IMG/VR virus record: IMGVR_UViG_3300008952_000177
Coordinates: 1 to 32,508 of that record
Source of the DNA: a virus
Direction: 5' to 3' (one strand)
DNA: 32,508 nt
Part shown: piece after piece, positions 1-7,832 of the stretch
How the letters are laid out: the number at the start of each line of letters is the position of its first letter
How positions within the stretch are numbered: position 1 is the first letter of the stretch
Position numbers and translations under genes: made by a program
Notes under the pieces: generated by a model
What the model saw: the letters and a program-made list of their open reading frames with translations, nothing else
Database searches by the model: none
What the model was told of the DNA's origin: nothing

Positions 1-1
1 T

Positions 2-1102
2 TTATATCTAAAATCTGGAGCTGATAGCGTTGACGATTATTTGGGAATGGCATTTGAAATTGGAGTAGGTGGAAATGGCCCACACGGAGCTGTTCGTGTT
101 TATGGTGGCCCTTCAGGAAATGACTCATATATGTCACTTCTTACCACTACAGATGGGGGTACAAACCTTGAACAACAATTTACAATAGACCATGTTGGAA
201 GCATACATATGCCCAATGGAGTTACACAGGTGGGACAAAAATTCAATACTCGTCATACTGATTTCTCAGGTAATGCTTATAGTACAACCAATGATGGGAT
301 ATTAACTATTGGTAGCGAAACAGGAGATCATCAAGCTGTGCTTATGCTTGGCAATCAAAATATAGGCGATGGTTCAGAAATAGGTTCTGTGACTTTTGGA
401 AGTCAAACCTCAAAACAAGCATCTATAACCGCAACATATAATTCTGGTGGTAATGGACATCTTCATTTTGGAGGCAATAGTGGAAATACTTTTAGTAATA
501 GAATGACTTTACACGGTCCACGAACTTCAGGAAGTCAACCAGCAGGTGGTGGTGAAACTGGCCGAGGCCTGTTTCTTCCAAGATTGGGTGTTGCTTTTGA
601 TAGATGTTGGTCAGGTTATCCAGGTATTTCGGTACTAAGAGATTCTTCTTATCAATCAAATAATTCATATCAATTAGAATTTAGAGTACATGGTACAAAT
701 GCTACTTATACTTCATATCCTGCATCTTCCGGTTCAGATTTTAGTGTAAACTTTAGAATTGATGGTTCAACCTATAGTTCCTCTGATAAAAGAAAGAAAA
801 AGAATATTACAACTATTGATAATGCTACTAGTATAGTAAAACAACTAACTGGTAAGAAATTTCAAATTATTAATTCAACAGGAGAAACTCAAGACCATAT
901 ATCAAAAAGTGGATATAAATTTGGACTAATTGCACAAGAGGTAGAAGATATTATACCTGAAGCAGTAAATCACTATGCTGATGAAGATGACGGTACTGAA
1001 GGATTTAACAATGCATATGCAATTGATTATCCATCACTTACTGCATTATTAATCAATACAGTTAAAGAATTAGAAGCTAGAATAGCTACTTTAGAAGGAT
1101 AA
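2..1102 (+). CDS. Tail fibre-like protein with C-terminal S74 intramolecular chaperone (5' end cut)
   Basis: The frame is open from base 2, so the true start lies upstream and the TTG at 41 and ATG at 47 are internal. The body is rich in Gly, Ser, Thr and Asn, as in trimeric beta-structured fibres. From the codon at about 782 the protein carries the peptidase S74 signature SDKRKKKN, followed by KFGLIAQEVEDIIPEAV and a short terminal helix (LINTVKELEARIATLEG). In this family the C-terminal domain trimerises the fibre and then cuts itself off at the Ser of the SD dipeptide. The product is probably a host-binding or tail-fibre protein. Its position directly before gp14 is unusual, since gp13 stands there in T4. 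The identity of the chaperone is firm; the fibre type is unknown. Confidence 0.85.
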   Translation, partial: LYLKSGADSVDDYLGMAFEIGVGGNGPHGAVRVYGGPSGNDSYMSLLTTTDGGTNLEQQFTIDHVGSIHMPNGVTQVGQKFNTRHTDFSGNAYSTTNDGILTIGSETGDHQAVLMLGNQNIGDGSEIGSVTFGSQTSKQASITATYNSGGNGHLHFGGNSGNTFSNRMTLHGPRTSGSQPAGGGETGRGLFLPRLGVAFDRCWSGYPGISVLRDSSYQSNNSYQLEFRVHGTNATYTSYPASSGSDFSVNFRIDGSTYSSSDKRKKKNITTIDNATSIVKQLTGKKFQIINSTGETQDHISKSGYKFGLIAQEVEDIIPEAVNHYADEDDGTEGFNNAYAIDYPSLTALLINTVKELEARIATLEG

Positions 1103-1103
1103 T

Positions 1104-2240
1104 ATGCCAACAAACGTATTTTTTAATCAAGCAGTAAAATCAGAACAAAATCTTGTGGAAGATTTAGTTGTTGAATCTTTACGCATGTATGGTCATAATT
1201 GTTATTATTTGCCAAGAAAGATTATAAATGAAGACACAATTCTTGGAGATGCTGCTAACTCTAGTTTTGAAGATGCCTACGAAGTTGAAATGTATATTGA
1301 AGGAACTGATGGGTTTGAAGGAGAAGGTGATTTGTATTCTAAGTTTGGTGTAGAAGTAAGAGATCAAGCTACTTTTGTTATATCAAGAAGAACTTGGGAA
1401 CGATTTGTTTCATTAGATGCTAATCTTGTAACAGGATTAAGACCTAATGAAGGTGATCTAGTATACTTTCCTTTGTCAAAAAGTTTATTTGAAGTTAAAT
1501 TTGTAGAACATGAGAACCCATTTTATCAAATAGACAAGTTATATGTCTTTAAGATGACTTGTGACTTATTTGAATATTCTGGAGAGAAATTTGATACTGA
1601 AATTGATGTTCTTGATACAAGTATCGAATTAGCACAAGCAGCTTCTGTAGAATTAACATTAGCAGATACACCAACTTTAAGAGATTTTGTACAAGGAGAA
1701 AGTGTTTCTCAAATGGTATATCCTGGTATAGTTGTATCAGGTGTTGTATCATCTTGGAGTGAAGATACAAATAAATTAACAGTATCTTCTCTTAAAACGA
1801 CAGACACAGGAGATCCCGCTACATATAATACTTTCTTAACAACAGATACTACTTCAGGATATATAGAAATGGAAGCTACTTCTGAAGGCGATAATATTAT
1901 AATGGCTGGTGCTGGACAAGAAGGATATTTCATTGATTTTGAAGATGGTACATCAACAATAGTAATTCCGTCTTTTATAACAGATGGAACTTCTGGTACC
2001 GATAACATAATAGATGATGATAGTAACTCATTCTTACTTGAATCAGGAACACTTACAGACTCATCAGCACATGATTATATAATTGTGGAAGATAGTCTAG
2101 CATCAAGAAGGGATATTACATCAATTGCTAGTGATTTGACAATATCTACTGATCCTGGTGCATTTAACTTAGATATAGAAACAACAGCTGATGGTATTAT
2201 AGACTTTTCTGAAGGTAATCCATTTGGAGAGAGTACATAA
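1104..2240 (+). CDS. 14: Neck protein gp14
   Basis: This 378-residue protein matches T4 gp14 in its N-terminal half: a long helix (LVVESLRMYGHNCYYLPR), then EDTILGDA, EGDLYSKFGVEVRDQ and PNEGDLVYFPLSKSLFEV, followed by NPFYQIDKLY. Gp14 forms part of the neck that closes the filled head and joins it to the tail. T4 gp14 is about 256 residues; the extra length here is a Ser/Thr/Asp-rich C-terminal region from about residue 180, probably an added beta domain exposed on the neck. The gene starts 2 bases after the previous stop and its TAA overlaps the next ATG (TAATG), so translation is likely coupled. Confidence 0.9.
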   Translation: MPTNVFFNQAVKSEQNLVEDLVVESLRMYGHNCYYLPRKIINEDTILGDAANSSFEDAYEVEMYIEGTDGFEGEGDLYSKFGVEVRDQATFVISRRTWERFVSLDANLVTGLRPNEGDLVYFPLSKSLFEVKFVEHENPFYQIDKLYVFKMTCDLFEYSGEKFDTEIDVLDTSIELAQAASVELTLADTPTLRDFVQGESVSQMVYPGIVVSGVVSSWSEDTNKLTVSSLKTTDTGDPATYNTFLTTDTTSGYIEMEATSEGDNIIMAGAGQEGYFIDFEDGTSTIVIPSFITDGTSGTDNIIDDDSNSFLLESGTLTDSSAHDYIIVEDSLASRRDITSIASDLTISTDPGAFNLDIETTADGIIDFSEGNPFGEST

Positions 2241-2326
2241 TGGATTGGTATATGTTAATGAACTTTGCAGTAGTAATACTAATTGCATATTGGATAGGCC
2301 GTTGGGACGGTAAGAGGAAGTCATAA
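2240..2326 (+). CDS. 28-residue single-pass membrane microprotein
   Basis: This short frame runs from an ATG overlapping the gp14 stop to a TAA overlapping the gp15 start, filling the gap exactly. It encodes a hydrophobic helix (NFAVVILIAYWIG) followed by a basic tail (GRWDGKRKS), so it would sit in the membrane with its positive C-terminus in the cytoplasm. TAATG overlaps at both ends support real, coupled translation. There is no known homologue I can name. It is odd to find a membrane peptide in the neck/tail operon; a role in lysis timing or membrane association is only a guess. Confidence 0.6.
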   Translation: MDWYMLMNFAVVILIAYWIGRWDGKRKS

Positions 2327-3147
2327 TGTTTGGAGCTCATTTTTATCACGAAACTATTAAACGAAGTGTATCAGTTTTTGGTACATTGTTTAATAATATT
2401 AGTATTAAGAGAGCTGATGGAACTACAATGAAAGTTCCTTTAGCTTATGGACCAAGAGCAAAATGGATTGCAAGATTACAACAATCAACTGAATTAGGTC
2501 TTGGTGGAACTCCAAGAACAGCTCTTTCATTACCAAGAATGGGGTTTGAAATGACCTCTTTAGAATATGATGCAACTAGAAAATTATCTAAAAAAACTCA
2601 ATATAAGAAAGCTAAATCTTCTGATCCAACAAGAATGCAATATCAATACGCTCCCGCTCCATATAATATTGGTTTTAGTTTAAGTGCATTAGTAAAAAAT
2701 ACTGATGATGGATTACAAATTATAGAACAAATTATGCCATATTTCACACCAGATTATACAGTTACAATTCATACTGTTCCTGATATGAATGAGACAAGAG
2801 ATATTCCTGTTATTTTACAAAGTGTAACTCAAGCAGATGAATATGAAGGTGATTTTATCACTAGACGAGTTTTACGATATGATTTAGAATTTGTTATGAA
2901 AAACTATATCTACGGACCTGTTAGAGATTCAGAAATTATTAGAACGGTTAAAGCTAGAACTTATATGGAATCTGGTTCAGGAGATATCACAAATACGGCT
3001 GCAGCTGGTAGAGTTGTTGAACAAGTTGTAACTCCTAATCCACCTGATGCCGATCCAGATGATACATTTACATATAATGAAACGACAGATTTCTTTGATC
3101 AACCTACGGTAACATATTCAGACGATAAATCTAGCGATCCTAAATAG
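2326..3147 (+). CDS. 15: Tail sheath stabiliser/completion protein gp15
   Basis: This 273-residue protein begins MFGAHFYHETIKR and has NNISIKRADG, QYAPAPYNIGFSL and QIIEQIMPYFTPDY, which correspond to T4 gp15 (272 residues; QIVEQILPYFQPH in T4). Gp15 is a hexameric ring at the head-proximal end of the tail that caps the tube and sheath and joins the neck. The C-terminus is acidic and Pro/Thr-rich, as in T4. The start overlaps the stop of the preceding microprotein. The order gp14-gp15-gp16-gp17-gp18 is the same as in T4, supporting the call. Confidence 0.92.
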   Translation: MFGAHFYHETIKRSVSVFGTLFNNISIKRADGTTMKVPLAYGPRAKWIARLQQSTELGLGGTPRTALSLPRMGFEMTSLEYDATRKLSKKTQYKKAKSSDPTRMQYQYAPAPYNIGFSLSALVKNTDDGLQIIEQIMPYFTPDYTVTIHTVPDMNETRDIPVILQSVTQADEYEGDFITRRVLRYDLEFVMKNYIYGPVRDSEIIRTVKARTYMESGSGDITNTAAAGRVVEQVVTPNPPDADPDDTFTYNETTDFFDQPTVTYSDDKSSDPK

Positions 3148-3148
3148 T

Positions 3149-3156
3149 TATAAATA
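3149..3156 (+). promoter_or_regulatory. Late promoter (gp55-type) before gp16, leaderless spacing
   Basis: An exact TATAAATA box lies between the gp15 stop and the gp16 ATG, with six bases (3157-3162) between box and ATG. In T4 this box spans about -13 to -6, so transcription would start around 3162 and the message would begin at the start codon. There is no Shine-Dalgarno sequence. The gp55 gene in this window supplies the expected sigma factor. Confidence 0.65.
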
Positions 3157-3162
3157 GTTATT

Positions 3163-3573
3163 ATGACTAGTAAAGTTGATGAAAAATTAGACCAACTTCT
3201 TGATATTCAAGGAGAAATTGTAGAAGTCGAAAAGAATCTACCAACCATAATACAGAATAATGATAAAAGTCAAGAACAAGATTCAGACTATAAGTATAGT
3301 CGCGAAGTGTTTTATGGACTTGTAGAGCGAGGACAAGACGCTATAGAGGGGATTCTAGACATTGCTAAAGAATCAGAACACCCAAGAGTATATGAAGTTG
3401 CAGGCCAGTTAATTAAAACTGTTAGTGAAACTACAGAAAAATTAATGGATTTACAAGCCAAAATGAAAGAATTAGATAAAGACAATACTATGCCGAATAA
3501 GGTTCAAAATAATCTTTTTGTCGGCTCATCAACAGAATTACAAAGACTATTAAAGAATCATGCACAAAAATGA
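3163..3573 (+). CDS. 16: Terminase small subunit gp16
   Basis: This 136-residue protein fits gp16 by size, position and pattern. It has an acidic N-terminal segment, then YSREVFYGLVERGQDAIEG and a long helical region (SEHPRVYEVAGQLIKTVSE, TTEKLMDLQAKMKELDKD) like the central coiled coil of T4 gp16 (164 residues). The small terminase recognises concatemeric DNA and stimulates the large-subunit ATPase for packaging. The last 14 bases overlap the start of gp17, as in T4. The ATG follows a late promoter box by only six bases and has no Shine-Dalgarno, so translation may begin on a leaderless transcript. Confidence 0.88.
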   Translation: MTSKVDEKLDQLLDIQGEIVEVEKNLPTIIQNNDKSQEQDSDYKYSREVFYGLVERGQDAIEGILDIAKESEHPRVYEVAGQLIKTVSETTEKLMDLQAKMKELDKDNTMPNKVQNNLFVGSSTELQRLLKNHAQK

Positions 3574-5149
3574 AGGTTATCTCGGAAACATTAATGTCAA
3601 AAGAGCTGGCGTTGAATCTGAATGGACTGAAGAACAAGTATTAGAATATAAAAAATGTATGGAAAATCCCATATATTTTATAGAAACTTATATTAAAATT
3701 ATATCTCTTGATGAGGGGTTAGTTTCTTTTAAACTTTATGATTATCAACGAGAACTTATAGATCATTTTGACGAAAATAGATTTAGTGTTATATTAGCAT
3801 GTAGACAATCTGGTAAATCAATTACAACTTGTGCTTTTCTTATTTGGTATTTACTCTTTCAACCTGAACAAACAATAGCTATTCTTGCTAACAAAGGTTC
3901 TATAGCAAGAGAGATGTTAGCAAGAATAACTACTATGTTGGAGCATGTTCCCTTTTTCTTACAACCAGGTACAAAAGTATTGAATAGAGGTTCAATAGAA
4001 TTTGAAAATGAAAGTAGAATTATTGCTTCTGCGACAGGAGCTAATTCAATTCGTGGTTTATCTGTAAATTTACTATATCTTGATGAGTTTGCATTCGTAG
4101 AAAACGCAGAACAGTTTTATACATCAACATATCCAGTTATTACATCAGGTGGAAAATCTAAAGTTATTATAACATCTACAGCTAACGGTATAGGTAATAT
4201 GTATCATAAACTCTATGAAGGAGCTGTACAAGAAAAAAATGAATATAAAGATTTTAGAGTTAATTGGTATGATGTTCCTGGTAGAGATGAAGATTGGAAG
4301 GCAACAACTATTGCAAACACTTCTGAACTACAATTTGAACAAGAATTCGGTAATTCATTCTTAGGAACAGGCAATACTTTGATTAATGCTAATACATTAT
4401 TAGGATTACAAGGACATGACCCAATTTGGACAAAAGAGCATGTATATTTGTATGAAGAACCTAAAAAAGATCATATCTATATTATGACTGTAGACACAGC
4501 TAAGGGCAGAGGCCAAGATTTTTCAACATTTTCTATATTTGATATAACAGAGAAACCATTTAAACAAGTAGGAATATATAGAGATAATATGATATCTCCC
4601 TTGTTATTTCCTGATATTATACATCAATTTGCTGAAATGTACAACAAAGCTTTAGTTATCATAGAGAATAATGATTCAGGACAAATTGTATGTAATCAAC
4701 TATTTTATGATATAGAATACGAAAATGTATTTACACAATCATCTGTTAAATCGTCTGGAATTGGTGTTACAATGACGAAGAAAACTAAACAGATAGGTTG
4801 TTCGACACTTAAAGAAGTTATGGAAGAAAAAAAACTACAAGTAATAGACAAATTTACAATTAATGAATTAGTAACCTTTGTATCAAAGGGACAATCATGG
4901 GCTGCAGACGGTGGTAATCATGATGATTTAGTAATGAATTTAGTATTATTTTCTTGGTTCATAACAACACCTTTCTTTCAAAGTTTAACAGATTTAGAAT
5001 TAAAGAAATTATTATATGATGAACAGCAAAAAATGATTGAAGATGACATGGTACCTGCTGGAATTTTCTCAAAACCTACTGATGAGCCTGACGTTTATGT
5101 AGAAGGTGGAGATGTTTGGACCGTTGTTAAGGATGCTAAGATATACTAA
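3560..5149 (+). CDS. 17: Terminase large subunit gp17 (packaging ATPase and nuclease)
   Basis: The 529-residue product has both domains of the headful packaging motor. The ATPase domain shows Walker A CRQSGKS (81-87), Walker B LLYLDEFAF (171-179) with the catalytic Glu at 176, and motif III TSTANG (about 205-210). The RNase H-fold nuclease shows VDTAKGRGQDFS with Asp312, a Glu near 369 in VIIENNDSG, and NHDD at 453-456, matching the acidic triad of T4 gp17. It works with gp16 at the portal gp20 to translocate and cut DNA. It is somewhat shorter than T4 gp17 (610). The start overlaps gp16 by 14 bases. Confidence 0.97.
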   Translation: MHKNEGYLGNINVKRAGVESEWTEEQVLEYKKCMENPIYFIETYIKIISLDEGLVSFKLYDYQRELIDHFDENRFSVILACRQSGKSITTCAFLIWYLLFQPEQTIAILANKGSIAREMLARITTMLEHVPFFLQPGTKVLNRGSIEFENESRIIASATGANSIRGLSVNLLYLDEFAFVENAEQFYTSTYPVITSGGKSKVIITSTANGIGNMYHKLYEGAVQEKNEYKDFRVNWYDVPGRDEDWKATTIANTSELQFEQEFGNSFLGTGNTLINANTLLGLQGHDPIWTKEHVYLYEEPKKDHIYIMTVDTAKGRGQDFSTFSIFDITEKPFKQVGIYRDNMISPLLFPDIIHQFAEMYNKALVIIENNDSGQIVCNQLFYDIEYENVFTQSSVKSSGIGVTMTKKTKQIGCSTLKEVMEEKKLQVIDKFTINELVTFVSKGQSWAADGGNHDDLVMNLVLFSWFITTPFFQSLTDLELKKLLYDEQQKMIEDDMVPAGIFSKPTDEPDVYVEGGDVWTVVKDAKIY

Positions 5150-5151
5150 AT

Positions 5152-5159
5152 TATAAATA
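5152..5159 (+). promoter_or_regulatory. Late promoter before gp18
   Basis: TATAAATA is followed by CTGTTT, closely matching the extended T4 late consensus. It lies just past the gp17 stop, giving a leader of about 73 bases to the gp18 ATG. Unlike the leaderless late promoters here, this leader ends in a strong Shine-Dalgarno (AAGGAG, 5224-5229). Confidence 0.75.
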
Positions 5160-5167
5160 CTGTTTAA

Positions 5168-5187
5168 TGATAAGAATAATCTTATCA
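5168..5187 (+). other. Perfect 8-bp hairpin in the gp18 leader
   Basis: TGATAAGA (5168-5175) pairs perfectly with TCTTATCA (5180-5187) around a four-base loop. It lies immediately after the predicted late transcription start, so it would cap the 5' end of the gp18 message. No uninterrupted T-run follows, so it is a weak terminator candidate for gp17 read-through; a 5' stability hairpin fits better. Confidence 0.5.
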
Positions 5188-5196
5188 TATAAATTT

Positions 5197-5218
5197 ATTT
5201 TTATTTCGAAATAAAAAT
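5197..5218 (+). other. 22-base perfect palindrome in the gp18 leader
   Basis: The 11 bases on each side of the CG at 5207-5208 are exact reverse complements, nearly all A/T. In RNA it forms a nine-pair stem with a UCGA loop. It ends a few bases before the Shine-Dalgarno of the sheath gene, so the leader carries two hairpins in tandem. It could protect the message or tune ribosome access; it could also be a terminator for the upstream operon, but the promoter lies before it. Confidence 0.45.
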
Positions 5219-5237
5219 TTAAAAAGGAGATAAAATT

Positions 5238-7292
5238 ATGGCATTTCAAGTTTCGCCAGGAGTACTGGTTCAAGAAATAGATGCTACTAATGTTATTCCT
5301 GCGGTATCAAGTTCTACTGGAGCTTATGTTGGGCACTTCCCTTGGGGACCTGCCGAACAAGTTCAAACAGTAAGTTCCGGAAAAGACCTTGTTGACCAAT
5401 TCGGGGAACCAGCGTCTACAGATGTCGCAGCAGAGTATTTTTACCCTGCAGCTATGTTTTTAGATTATGGTATTGACTTAAAGGTAGTTCGTGTAGCAAC
5501 AACTAGTATGGTAAATGCTACTACAACATCTGGACAAAGTTTATTAATTAAAAACTTAACTCATTATCGTGCAAACTATAATGATGGTTCTGCAAACGTC
5601 GGTGAATACGGCGCAAGATATGCAGGTGTTTTAGGTAATAGTTTAAAGATTAGTTCTTGTGGTGGTGCTGATGCATATGCAAAAGCTGCAACTACTACAA
5701 CTAATTCAACTGCATCCATAGGAGGAAGTACAATTCCTGTTACTTTAGGAGAGAAATTTGTTGTTGGTGATATAATCACAGCGATTGGTTCTGATACTAC
5801 AAGATACAAAGTCACAGCGATTGCTTTTGACTCTGGATCAACTGGTGCAGGTGATCTTACTATTGAACAAGAAGATGATTCTACTCAAAAATTAGCAGCA
5901 GATGTTACTAGTGGTGCTAGTATATCTAGAGAGTGGGAATATGCTCAACAGTTCAACGGAGCACCTGGAACATCAACCTTTACGGCTGGTCGTTCTTCAG
6001 CTGGTGCAACTGATGAATTACATATTGTAGTTATTGATGAAGATGGTTTAATATCTGGGGTTGTGGGAACAATTTTAGAAAAATATGAATCTGTCTCAAA
6101 AGCTGCTGATGCAAAAGACGAATTTGGCGCAACAAATTACTATGTGACTGTTATTGAAAACACTAGTAAATATATCTATTGGTTAGATCATAGTTCTACA
6201 TGGAGTAATGCTGGGTCAAATGCATCTGGTACTACTTTTGGAACAGGTACAGTACCTGAATTCCGTTCATTTACGAATGGAGCTGATGGTAATCAACCAA
6301 CTACTGGTCAAAAGATAACAGCGTGGGATACATATTTTGGTAGTGCTGACAATCAAGACGTTTCGTTAATGATTGCAGGTACAACTCAAGCCGATAATGG
6401 ATCGGGAACGGCAGTTGCAACGAGAGCCGAAGCAACTAGCTATTATAATCAATTAATGAATATCGCTCAAGACAGAAAAGATTGTGTCGTGCTCTTTTCT
6501 CCCATAAAAGCAGATGTTGTGGATTCCGGAACTTCCGGAGCTCAAAACATTGTTAATTGGGTAGACGGTTATTCAGCTGCTAATGACGGGACTCCCGACA
6601 TAGCAACATTAAATTCTAGTTCATATGCTATCATGGATAGCAATTGGCTATATATTTACGACAGGTACAATGACAGATATGCATATGTACCAGCAAACGG
6701 AGCCACAGCAGGATTGTGTGCTAGAACTGATTATTCACATGACAGTTGGTATTCTCCAGCTGGATATAATCGGGGTCAAATATTTGGTGTAACTAAGTTG
6801 GCTTTCAATCCAACTAAGGCTAACAGAGACCTTCTTTATAGGTCTAAAATTAATCCTATTGTTACATTTCCAGGACAAGGAACATTGTTGTTTGGTGATA
6901 AAACACTAGCAGCTGCTGACGGTAGTGCATTCAGTAGAATCAATGTTCGTAGATTGTTCATTACTTTAGAGAAAGCAATATCTACTGCAGCTAAATTTCA
7001 GTTGTTTGAATTTAACGATTCATTTACAAGAGCGAATTTTAGAGCAGCGATTGAACCTTTCTTGAGACAAGTACAAGGTCGTAAAGGAATTTACGATTTT
7101 AAAGTTATTTGTGACGAAACAAATAATGACTCAGCTGTTGTTGATGCAAATCAATTCGTAGCAAGTATCTTTGTGAAACCTGCTCGAAGTATCAACTTCA
7201 TAACATTAACTTTTGTAGCCTCTAGATCAGGCGTAGACTTTGAAGAAGTTTACGGTGGAACTGGAATTTCAGCTCAAGAATCAAGCGTATAA
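5238..7292 (+). CDS. 18: Tail sheath protein gp18
   Basis: This 684-residue protein begins MAFQVSPGVLVQEIDATNVIPAVSS, the typical start of T4-type sheath proteins, and ends with the conserved C-terminal domain (FLRQVQGRKGIYDFKVICDE, VFVKPARSINFITLTF near the end). Gp18 subunits form the contractile outer sheath around the tube. The length is close to T4 gp18 (659). The central part, rich in Ser, Thr, Gly and Asp, is the variable surface domain. It has a strong Shine-Dalgarno eight bases before ATG, its own late promoter and a structured leader, as expected for a protein needed in high copy. gp19 follows after 11 bases. Confidence 0.97.
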   Translation: MAFQVSPGVLVQEIDATNVIPAVSSSTGAYVGHFPWGPAEQVQTVSSGKDLVDQFGEPASTDVAAEYFYPAAMFLDYGIDLKVVRVATTSMVNATTTSGQSLLIKNLTHYRANYNDGSANVGEYGARYAGVLGNSLKISSCGGADAYAKAATTTTNSTASIGGSTIPVTLGEKFVVGDIITAIGSDTTRYKVTAIAFDSGSTGAGDLTIEQEDDSTQKLAADVTSGASISREWEYAQQFNGAPGTSTFTAGRSSAGATDELHIVVIDEDGLISGVVGTILEKYESVSKAADAKDEFGATNYYVTVIENTSKYIYWLDHSSTWSNAGSNASGTTFGTGTVPEFRSFTNGADGNQPTTGQKITAWDTYFGSADNQDVSLMIAGTTQADNGSGTAVATRAEATSYYNQLMNIAQDRKDCVVLFSPIKADVVDSGTSGAQNIVNWVDGYSAANDGTPDIATLNSSSYAIMDSNWLYIYDRYNDRYAYVPANGATAGLCARTDYSHDSWYSPAGYNRGQIFGVTKLAFNPTKANRDLLYRSKINPIVTFPGQGTLLFGDKTLAAADGSAFSRINVRRLFITLEKAISTAAKFQLFEFNDSFTRANFRAAIEPFLRQVQGRKGIYDFKVICDETNNDSAVVDANQFVASIFVKPARSINFITLTFVASRSGVDFEEVYGGTGISAQESSV

Positions 7293-7303
7293 GGAGGTAA
7301 AAA

Positions 7304-7801
7304 ATGGCAACAATTAATCAATTTAAAGCTAACCTCGTTGGCGCTGGACCAAGGAATAATAGATTTGAAGTCTTTATCCCTAGAGCTGGTAATAAAATTC
7401 AGTTTCTTTGTAAAACTGCCAGTTTACCTGGTCAAGCTATTGAAGCACAAGATATCAAGTATAAAGGAATGACAATTAAGTTAGCCGGAGACAGAACCTT
7501 TGAAAACTGGACAGTTGGTGTTTATAATGACACAGATTTTTCAGTTAGAAATGGTATTGAAGAATGGATGGCAGATATTGTTCCTGTTGATATGAGTACA
7601 GGTCCTATAGGATTTGAATATATGATTGATAGGGCTACTGTTTCTCAATTAGGTAGGGACGATTCAGTAATAGCTACATATGAATTTTTCAATATGTGGC
7701 CTGTTAGTGTAGGAGCTATCGAATTAGATTCAGAAGCGGGAAGTGAACTTGAAGTCTTTGATTGCGAGTTTGCATATTCACACTTTGAAAGAAGTCTATA
7801 A
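7304..7801 (+). CDS. 19: Tail tube protein gp19
   Basis: This 165-residue protein matches T4 gp19 (163) with NRFEVFIPRAGNKIQFLCK, TASLPGQAIE, the signature AGDRTFENWTVGVYND and a C-terminal VGAIELDSEAGSELEVFDCEF. Gp19 hexamers stack to make the inner tail tube through which DNA passes. The start is set by a perfect AAGGAGG at 7291-7297 with a six-base gap. It probably shares the gp18 late transcript. A distant relative of the same fold is encoded at 14416. Confidence 0.96.
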   Translation: MATINQFKANLVGAGPRNNRFEVFIPRAGNKIQFLCKTASLPGQAIEAQDIKYKGMTIKLAGDRTFENWTVGVYNDTDFSVRNGIEEWMADIVPVDMSTGPIGFEYMIDRATVSQLGRDDSVIATYEFFNMWPVSVGAIELDSEAGSELEVFDCEFAYSHFERSL

Positions 7802-7818
7802 ACTCCTTTTAAAACGAG

Positions 7819-7826
7819 TATAAATA
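7819..7826 (+). promoter_or_regulatory. Late promoter before gp20, leaderless spacing
   Basis: TATAAATA is followed by exactly six bases (7827-7832) and then the gp20 ATG, the same geometry as before gp16. By T4 rules transcription would start at about 7832, leaving essentially no 5' leader. No Shine-Dalgarno is seen. Confidence 0.65.
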
Positions 7827-7832
7827 TATAAT

